From the NCBI RefSeq assembly GCF_014642675.1, contig NZ_BMIS01000010.1, positions 35,070 to 99,069 on the forward strand: a stretch of DNA of 64,000 bases. Reading direction: 5' to 3'. The DNA is from Nesterenkonia cremea (GTDB lineage Bacteria; Actinomycetota; Actinomycetes; Actinomycetales; Micrococcaceae). The translations under genes and the position numbers were made by a program. Position 1 is the first letter of the stretch. The number at the start of each line of letters is the position of its first letter. This document shows positions 58,412-64,000 of the stretch, one piece after another. The notes under the pieces were generated by a model. It had not been told where the DNA came from, searched no databases, and saw only the letters and a program-made list of their open reading frames with translations.

Positions 58412-59953
58412 TCAGTGCTCGATCTCGGCCAGCTGCTGTGAGGTGACCTTCCGCAGGGCGATGCTGGCGAGGATGCCTATCGCCAGGACCAGGACTCCGC
58501 CTGTCAGTGCGGCGATGTTGAAGCCCTGGCTGTAGGCCTCGAAAGCCTCGGACAGCAGCGGTCCGGCCAGCTCTGTGGGTGCCTGCTCGGCCACGGCGAC
58601 TGCCCCGCCCACAGTGTCCTCGGCTGCTGCGGCTCCGGAGTCGCCGAGCTCCGCGGGAACGCTGCCCTGCATCTGGCTGGTGTAGACACCGGCGGCCAGG
58701 GTGCCGAGCGTCGCGATGCCCAGCGCTCCGCCGAACTCTGCGCTGGTCTCGGAGATGGCCGAGGCTGCGCCGGCCTTCTCCGGTGGGGCGGTGGAGAGCA
58801 CCAGTGAGGTGGCCAGTGTGGCGGTCATGCCTACACCCACGGTCAGCAGGGCGTATCCGGCGATGAGCGTTCCGATATGGGACTCGGTGCCGATGCCGCT
58901 CACCCAGAAGAAGCCCGACGCCGACACCGCCAGTCCCACTGCGATGAGCCAGGCCGGCCGCACGAATCGTGCGCCGATGGACGCTGCGGTCACGCCGGCC
59001 ACGCTGCCGCCGACAGCCGGCAGCATCCAGAGGGCGGCGTCGAAGGGTCCGTAGCCCAGCACCGTCTGGATGAAGGTGACTGCCAGCAGGCCCATGCCGG
59101 CCGTGGCGAAGACAACGGTGGCGTTGGCGATGATCGAGGCGCTGAATGAGGCACGGGCGAAGAGTCGGACGTCGATCATCGGCGTGGGTGCCTTGAGCTG
59201 ACGCAGCATGAACAGCGCGACGAAGGCGATGCCCACAGTGATGCTTCCCAGGTGGAGACCGCCGACGCCGTCCTCCACCATCTTCTTGATCCCGTAGATC
59301 ACCGGCAGCACGGCCGCCAGGGAGAGCGCGGCACCGAGCAGATCGAAGCTTCCCTGGTTGGGATCCTTGGACTCGCGGATCAGCAGGGGAGCGGTGATCA
59401 GCAGCAGCACCATGATCGGAACATTGATCAGGAAGACCGAGCCCCAGTGGAAGTGTTCGAGCAGCAGCCCGCCGATGATGGGACCGACGGCGAAGCCGCC
59501 GGTGAAGGCCGCAGTCCAGATGCCGATGGCGGTGCGGCGCTGATCCTCATCCAGGAACATTCCGCGGATCAGCGACAGCGTGGACGGTGCCAGTGTGGCA
59601 GCCCCGACACCGAGCATGGCCCGGGCTGCGATGAGCATCTCCGCGCTGGTCGAGTAGGCGGCCACCACGGAGGCCAGGCCGAAGGCGACGGCGCCGATCA
59701 GCAGCATCCTGCGCCGCCCAATGCGGTCGCCGATGCTGCCCATGGTGATGAGCAGCCCGGCCATGACGAAGCCGTAGATATCCATGATCCACAGCTGCTG
59801 GGCAGCACTGGGTGCCAGTTCGGCGCTGATCCACGGGGCGGCCATGAAGAGGACCGAGAGGTCCATGGAGGCCAGCAGTGCCGGCAGGACCAGAACAGCC
59901 ATGCCGAGCCACTCGCGGGGCCCGGCTTTGATGGGTGTGTGCAGTGAACTCAT
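58412..59953 (-). CDS. DHA2-family MFS drug exporter, TetR-paired
   Basis: A 513-residue, 14-helix MFS protein: SMDLSVLFMAAPWISAEL in helix 1, motif A GSIGDRIGRRR, and GVGAATLAPSTLSLI. It is clearly a paralogue of the exporter at 16842-18437 (same DIYGFVMAGLL and LLISESKDPN-type segments). ATG 59953 is the family start. It is divergent from a TetR gene with a palindrome between, so expression is probably induced by a TetR ligand. Confidence 0.92.
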   Translation of the reverse strand: MSSLHTPIKAGPREWLGMAVLVLPALLASMDLSVLFMAAPWISAELAPSAAQQLWIMDIYGFVMAGLLITMGSIGDRIGRRRMLLIGAVAFGLASVVAAYSTSAEMLIAARAMLGVGAATLAPSTLSLIRGMFLDEDQRRTAIGIWTAAFTGGFAVGPIIGGLLLEHFHWGSVFLINVPIMVLLLITAPLLIRESKDPNQGSFDLLGAALSLAAVLPVIYGIKKMVEDGVGGLHLGSITVGIAFVALFMLRQLKAPTPMIDVRLFARASFSASIIANATVVFATAGMGLLAVTFIQTVLGYGPFDAALWMLPAVGGSVAGVTAASIGARFVRPAWLIAVGLAVSASGFFWVSGIGTESHIGTLIAGYALLTVGVGMTATLATSLVLSTAPPEKAGAASAISETSAEFGGALGIATLGTLAAGVYTSQMQGSVPAELGDSGAAAAEDTVGGAVAVAEQAPTELAGPLLSEAFEAYSQGFNIAALTGGVLVLAIGILASIALRKVTSQQLAEIEH

Positions 59954-59960
59954 AGTTGAA

Positions 59961-59976
59961 TCATACGTACGTATGA
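59961..59976. promoter_or_regulatory. TetR operator between exporter and regulator
   Basis: TCATACGTACGTATGA is a perfect 16-bp palindrome seven bases before the exporter ATG and 48 bases before the TetR ATG, well placed to block the exporter and to autoregulate. Confidence 0.8.
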
Positions 59977-60023
59977 AACGTTTGTGCAAGACGAGCGTCT
60001 GATGTCTTCTCTACGATGGGGAT

Positions 60024-60590
60024 ATGAGTCAGCGCGAGGATCTTCTGCAGGGGGCTATCACCTGTATTGCCGAGAAGGGCTACTCCCGGACCACCGCGCG
60101 GGACATCGCGGCGGCCTCGGAGGCCAATCTGGCGTCCATCGGATACCACTTCGGATCCAAGGAGGCCCTGCTGAATGCCGCGATCATCGCGGCCTTCGAT
60201 GAGTGGGGCAACGCGGTGGAGGCTGCGATGGTCGGAGTGGAGGAGGCGCCCCCCATGCGGCGCTTGGAGAGTTTTCTGGTTCGCTTCGCCGAAAGCCTGC
60301 CGGAGCGCGGGTCGTGGGTGGTCTCCAGCCTTCAGGCCTTCGCCGAGGCGGACTATGCACCCGAGATCAAAGAGCAGCTGGCAGCCTCCATGGAGGAGGG
60401 GCGCAGGTCTTTGGCGGCAATGGTGCTCGGCGTCGCTCCGGAGGAGATCGAAGAGGAGGACCTCCCGGTGGGGGCGATGGCCCTCTCACTGATCAACGGT
60501 TATGTGCTGCAGTGGTTCGTCTCTCCGGGGCGGGTCCCTTCTGCGGCTGGCATGGCCGCGGCCGTCCAGCGGGTGGCCCGGCAGGGGTGA
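60024..60590 (+). CDS. TetR-family transcriptional regulator
   Basis: A 188-residue repressor. HTH at about 8-52: REDLLQGAITCIAEKGYSRTTARDIAAASEANLASIGYHFGSKEALLNAAI. The C-terminal helical domain binds the inducer. It is divergent from the DHA2 exporter and surely its regulator. A short hairpin (60591-60607, GGCTCC/GGAGCC) follows the stop. Confidence 0.93.
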   Translation: MSQREDLLQGAITCIAEKGYSRTTARDIAAASEANLASIGYHFGSKEALLNAAIIAAFDEWGNAVEAAMVGVEEAPPMRRLESFLVRFAESLPERGSWVVSSLQAFAEADYAPEIKEQLAASMEEGRRSLAAMVLGVAPEEIEEEDLPVGAMALSLINGYVLQWFVSPGRVPSAAGMAAAVQRVARQG

Positions 60591-60607
60591 GGCTCCCGGG
60601 TGGAGCC
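60591..60607 (+). terminator. Small hairpin after tetR
   Basis: GGCTCC-CGGGT-GGAGCC begins one base after the stop codon. A 6-bp stem without a T-run; weak. Confidence 0.3.
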
Positions 60608-60750
60608 GCAGTCCTGATTTGCACGTGTATGCTCCGGCGAATAGTGTTCAACTGAATATATCTGCCGCGCTGCGGCTTCCTGCACAGCATCTCGGAGAGG
60701 GGCGCAAGTTTGTCCGTGTACGATCAGACCGCTCGGCCGGTGACGGCCCG

Positions 60751-61755
60751 ATGACAGACCTGACGTTCTCCATCGAGAAGACCCGGTTCGACGAGGACTA
60801 CAAGCCTGTGGGCGAGACCCGTCTCACCACCAACTTCGCCAACCTCGCTCGGGGTGAGGGGCGGCGGGAGAATCTGCGCGGTGCCCTGCGGATGATCGAT
60901 GACCGCTTCAACGCGCTGGCGGGCGTTGAGGACGGCGGCCGCTATTCGGTCGAGCTCGACATCATCTCGGTGAACATCGATCTCGAGGGCGACGGCGGCC
61001 TGGAGTCCTTCCCCCTGATCGAGATGCTGCAGACCGGCATCGTGGACCGACGTCTCGGGCAGCGGACCGAGGGCATCGTGGGCAACAACTTCTCCTCCTA
61101 CGTGCGGGACTACGACTTCAGCATCCGGCTGCGCGAGCACGCCCAGAACCACCCGGACTCCGGCCTCCCCGAGGACTTCGGGGTGCTGCACGGAAACCTC
61201 TTCAAGGGCTTCCTTCAGTCCGAGGCCTACACGCAGCACTTCGGCAAGCCGCCGGTCATCTGCATCAGCGTCTCCAGCAGCAGGACCTACCACCGGACCG
61301 AGAACAGTCACCCCGTCCTCGGCGTCGAATACCAGCAGGACGAATACTCGCTGACCGATGAGTACTTCGGGAAGATGGGGATGCGGGTCCGGTACTTCAT
61401 GCCGCCGGGCAGCGCCGCCCCGCTGGCCTTCTACTTCCTGGGCGACCTCACCGAGGACTACACCGATCTGGAGCTCATCGCCACGATCAGCACGATGGAG
61501 AGCTTCCAGAAGATCTACCGCCCGGAGATCTACAGTGCGAACACTCCCGCCGGCCAGTCCTACCGGCCCAGCCTCGACCATGCCGACTACACGCCCACCG
61601 GGATCGTCTACGACCGGGAGGAGCGCGCCCGCCTCGGTGCGGAGCAGGGCAGATTCGCCCAGGAGACGCTCATCGCGCCGCACCAGGAGAAGTTCGAGCA
61701 ATGGTCTGCCCGCTTCTCGGATCACCACCACGCACCGCAGGGAAAGACGTCATGA
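60751..61755 (+). CDS. mesX: MesX-type putative oxygenase (DUF1852)
   Basis: A 334-residue DUF1852 protein: MTDLTFSIEKTRFDEDYKPVGETRLTTNFANLARG at the N-terminus and His/Glu-rich segments (FGVLHGNLFKGFL, YHRTENSHPVLGVEYQQDEYSL). DUF1852 proteins were named MesX as the partner needed by MesD, an oxygen-dependent, folate-independent methionine synthase. The present gene overlaps mesD by four bases. ATG 60751; further in-frame upstream codons add nothing like the family. The 160 bp before it holds an AT-rich patch (60645-60662) but no SAM or cobalamin riboswitch that I can see. Confidence 0.85.
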   Translation: MTDLTFSIEKTRFDEDYKPVGETRLTTNFANLARGEGRRENLRGALRMIDDRFNALAGVEDGGRYSVELDIISVNIDLEGDGGLESFPLIEMLQTGIVDRRLGQRTEGIVGNNFSSYVRDYDFSIRLREHAQNHPDSGLPEDFGVLHGNLFKGFLQSEAYTQHFGKPPVICISVSSSRTYHRTENSHPVLGVEYQQDEYSLTDEYFGKMGMRVRYFMPPGSAAPLAFYFLGDLTEDYTDLELIATISTMESFQKIYRPEIYSANTPAGQSYRPSLDHADYTPTGIVYDREERARLGAEQGRFAQETLIAPHQEKFEQWSARFSDHHHAPQGKTS

Positions 61756-62789
61756 ACAAGCTACTCCCCACCTCCACTGCCGGAAGCCTGCCCAAGCCCT
61801 CCTGGCTGGCGCAGCCAGAGACCCTCTGGTCGCCGTGGAAGCTCGACGGCGAGGAGTTGGCAGAGGGCCGGAGGGACGCTCTGCGGCTGTCCTTGGCAGA
61901 TCAGCTGGAAGCCGGCGTCGACGTCGTCAGCGACGGTGAGCAGACCCGCCAGCACTTCGTCACCACCTTCATCGAGCACCTCGACGGAGTGGACTTCGAG
62001 AACCGGAAGACGGTGCGGATCCGCGACCGCTACGACGCCTCCGTGCCGGTGGTGGTCGACGAGGTGACGCGCAGGGACCCGGTCTTCGTCGCCGACGCCG
62101 AGAACCTGCGTCAGCACACCGACGCTCCCATCAAATGGGCGCTTCCCGGCCCGATGACCATGGTCGACACCCTCTACGACGACCACTACGGCAGCCGGGC
62201 GGATCTCGCCTGGAAGTTCGCCGAGATCCTCAACCAGGAGGCCAAGGAGCTGGCTGCCGCGGGGGTGGACATCGTCCAGTTCGACGAGCCCGCCTTCAAC
62301 GTCTTCTTCGACGAGGTCAAGGAATGGGGCGTCGCCGCCCTGGAGCGGGCCGCCGAAGGACTGGAGTGCGAGACCGCGGTCCACATCTGCTACGGCTACG
62401 GCATCGAGGCCAACACCAGCTGGAAGAGGACCCTGGGCTCGGAGTGGCGCCAGTATGAGGAGATCTTCCCCGAGCTGCAGCGCTCCAGCCTGGACATCAT
62501 CTCTCTGGAATGCCACAACTCCCACGTCCCCGCGGAGCTGATGGAGCTGGTCCGCGGTAAGACGCTGATGGTGGGGGCGATCGACGTGGCGAGCACCGCC
62601 GTCGAGACTCCGGAGGAGGTGGCCGCCACGCTGCGCACCGCACTGCAGTATGTCGACGCCGACAAGCTCTGGCCCTCCACCAACTGCGGTATGGCCCCGC
62701 TGGCCCGGGAGGTCGCCCGGGGCAAGTTGGAGGCCCTGAGCGCCGGCGCCGAGATCGTTCGGCAGGAGCTCGCCGCGGGATCCCGCTGA
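61752..62789 (+). CDS. mesD: MesD-type methionine synthase (MetE C-terminal domain only)
   Basis: A 345-residue protein equal to the catalytic half of MetE, with no N-terminal folate half. Zinc ligands are probably His211 and Cys213 (AVHICYGYG), Glu253 (SLECHNSH) and Cys312 (STNCGMAPL); QFDEPAF is the substrate-site motif. With mesX upstream it fits MesD, which methylates homocysteine using an unknown, non-folate methyl donor in an oxygen-requiring process. ATG 61752 overlaps the mesX stop (ATGA). Confidence 0.87.
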   Translation: MNKLLPTSTAGSLPKPSWLAQPETLWSPWKLDGEELAEGRRDALRLSLADQLEAGVDVVSDGEQTRQHFVTTFIEHLDGVDFENRKTVRIRDRYDASVPVVVDEVTRRDPVFVADAENLRQHTDAPIKWALPGPMTMVDTLYDDHYGSRADLAWKFAEILNQEAKELAAAGVDIVQFDEPAFNVFFDEVKEWGVAALERAAEGLECETAVHICYGYGIEANTSWKRTLGSEWRQYEEIFPELQRSSLDIISLECHNSHVPAELMELVRGKTLMVGAIDVASTAVETPEEVAATLRTALQYVDADKLWPSTNCGMAPLAREVARGKLEALSAGAEIVRQELAAGSR

Positions 62790-62824
62790 GGGTGCCCGTC
62801 GGTCTCAGCCCGCGGCCAGATGCT

Positions 62825-62896
62825 CGTTGACTCTGGCGTTCTGGTCGTTTTGAGCGCGAAAACGTGCTCATACCGGCAGAAACGCCAGAGTCAACG
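62825..62896. terminator. Long hairpin between mesD and the following convergent gene
   Basis: CGTTGACTCTGGCGTT (62825-62840) pairs perfectly with 62881-62896, and further inner pairs extend it (CTG/CAG). The loop region has GAGC/GCTC and AAAACG/CGTTTT strings. It ends one base before the stop of the minus-strand gene and serves as a shared terminator. Confidence 0.65.
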
Positions 62897-63787
62897 TCAG
62901 TAGTAGTACGGGTTCCCCTCCGCCTCCACCGGTTCCTCTTCTCCGAAGAGCAGCGCCGATGTCTCTCCCTCCTCGGAGGTCACCATGGGGGTGGTGCCCA
63001 TAGAGCTGGGCTGCTGCCCATCCTCCAGTTCCCAGGTCTGGCCTTCACCCTCGGCAGTGATGGCGACGAACTGCTCGCCCGTATAGACGCCTGCGGCAGG
63101 AACACCTTCGGCGAGGAACTCGACGGTGTATTCGGCGGTGCCTTCCAGCGGAACGCGGGCTTTTTCCTGGCCGGTTTCGGTGTCGAGAAGGACCAGGTCG
63201 TCATCCTCGCTGTCAGCAAGGAGGACGCCGGCCTCGAGCCAGGGGGCCTGATCCTCTGGATCGAGGCTGTGGCTCCATAGCTCCTCGGTGTAGTTCTCGG
63301 TGAGGGCTTCTTCCGCAGAGGTGACTTCTGGGGCGGAGGATATCCAGTCTTCGCTGCCGACGGTGTGTTCTGCCGCGCCCGTGCTGTCCGAAGTTTGCCA
63401 GGTGAAGATTCCAGCGCCCAGGGCCACGGTCACAAGGGTCGCGGCGGTTAGGGTGCCCGAGGGGAAGCGCCGCTTCGGCGCTTTCTCCGGGCGGTTCGGC
63501 TGTGTGCGGCTGCGGACAGCGGCATCTGCCAGGGAAGGTCCGGTGTGTGTTCGGGTGGAGGAGCTTCGTGCGCGTTGGGGGAGTGTTTTTCCGGGTGCCT
63601 TCAGAGGGCCGGAGAACTGTGGGGCGCTGCGGCGTCCGCGCTGAGGCGCTGGTTCCGCGCGGTCGGCTGTTTGAACTTTTTGGGCGGGGGAGGGGGAGGG
63701 TCTTTGCTCTGGGCGTAGTGTCTCGTCGCTGAAGCTCAGGGTTTTTTGGCGACGACGGCGACGCTCTGCTGGATCTGCTGGTGTCAT
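62897..63787 (-). CDS. Hypothetical single-pass membrane protein with Arg/Pro-rich N-terminus
   Basis: A 296-residue protein. Residues 1-115 are cytoplasmic, rich in Arg, Pro and Ser; one helix follows (about 122-140, GTLTAATLVTVALGAGIFTW), then an acidic external domain of beta-type segments (ADSEDDDLVLLDTETGQEKARV, GEQFVAITAEGEGQTWELEDG), reminiscent of PQQ/beta-propeller-like repeats. ATG 63787 (MTPADPAERRRRRQ) is the likely start. No known family; a secreted sensor or envelope protein is a guess. Confidence 0.65.
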   Translation of the reverse strand: MTPADPAERRRRRQKTLSFSDETLRPEQRPSPSPAQKVQTADRAEPAPQRGRRSAPQFSGPLKAPGKTLPQRARSSSTRTHTGPSLADAAVRSRTQPNRPEKAPKRRFPSGTLTAATLVTVALGAGIFTWQTSDSTGAAEHTVGSEDWISSAPEVTSAEEALTENYTEELWSHSLDPEDQAPWLEAGVLLADSEDDDLVLLDTETGQEKARVPLEGTAEYTVEFLAEGVPAAGVYTGEQFVAITAEGEGQTWELEDGQQPSSMGTTPMVTSEEGETSALLFGEEEPVEAEGNPYYY

Positions 63788-64000
63788 CCCGTTCCGATTC
63801 CCCGTGTGCTGCATCTGCCGTTCTGGCCTCAGGATAGGCACAAAGACAGGACCTTCGCGAGTCTGAGACACGTGTTCGGCGTTACCGCTGTCCTGGTTGC
63901 GCCCGAGTGTGGCGCCAAGACACCTCCACCGCGGCCGCGCCGAGGACGAAGCTGACCCGACATGCGGTGCTGTGGGCACTGAAGAGTCTGGTGATCGACA
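63788..64000. other. Window end without recognisable gene
   Basis: No open frame here has coding character. It is probably the promoter region of the hypothetical membrane protein and of whatever gene lies beyond the window. No hairpin of note. Confidence 0.4.

Noticed and set aside
60591..60750. SAM, cobalamin or T-box type riboswitch before the methionine genes
   Set aside because: I looked for the conserved SAM-I/SAM-IV and cobalamin cores and saw none; only a small hairpin and an AT-rich patch are present.

Overview
The window is high-GC, gene-dense chromosomal DNA of an actinobacterium. The main reasons are pcrA-sucC-sucD followed at a distance by a DUF6350/PerM-type gene and purN, a System II cytochrome c set in actinobacterial order (histidine phosphatase, TlpA-like, CcdA, ResB, CcsB) beside menA and menE, frequent GTG/TTG starts, several apparently leaderless genes, and DUF4229, DUF6350 and DUF6457 proteins. 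A micrococcal genus (Micrococcaceae, Nesterenkonia- or Arthrobacter-like) is my guess, not a demonstrated placement. There is no rRNA, CRISPR, transposase or prophage; one tRNA-Arg(CCU) is present.

Layout. 0-8 kb: molybdenum-cofactor and formate-type module: HNH protein fragment, mobA-like gene, OFA-type MFS antiporter, DUF6457, moeA, fdhD and a YdeP-type molybdopterin oxidoreductase. 7.6-12 kb: a four-gene set equivalent to the uncharacterised Escherichia coli ygcP-ygcE-ygcU-ygcW genes (GlpP-family antiterminator, FGGY kinase, FAD oxidase, SDR). The ygcW-ygcU-ygcE operon is preceded by a clear intrinsic terminator in its own 5' leader. 12.3-15.9 kb: divergent OpuC-type quaternary amine/osmolyte ABC operon. 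16-23 kb: cold-shock gene, a small monooxygenase, a DHA2 drug exporter with an orphan operator, RpiR regulator plus EamA transporter, an Old Yellow Enzyme, tRNA and two membrane proteins.

23.5-28.2 kb: pcrA, sucC, sucD. 28.4-32.5 kb: L-lactate module (FCD-GntR regulator, LctP permease, LldD dehydrogenase) with two dyad operators. 32.5-38.4 kb: universal stress protein, VIT1-type transporter, an 82-nt nested palindrome, inositol phosphatase, glycosyltransferase and App1-type phosphatase. 38.6-41.1 kb: PerM homologue convergent with purN. 41-53 kb: Gln/Pro-rich membrane protein, the cytochrome c maturation operon, small membrane proteins, menA, menE (with an unlisted 35-residue upstream gene), and a membrane protein paired with a secreted cytochrome-b5-like lipoprotein. 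53.3-56.1 kb: hipBA toxin-antitoxin and a truncated Doc-like toxin. 56-64 kb: aldo/keto reductase, small catabolic or unknown genes, a second DHA2 exporter with a divergent TetR and palindromic operator, and a mesX-mesD pair for folate-independent methionine synthesis.

The most interesting element is the ygc-type cluster. Enzymes of unknown substrate, a GlpP-family RNA antiterminator and a textbook leader terminator all sit together, which suggests a substrate-triggered antitermination circuit for an undescribed pathway. All calls come from reading the sequence and from recalled family features; no database search was run.
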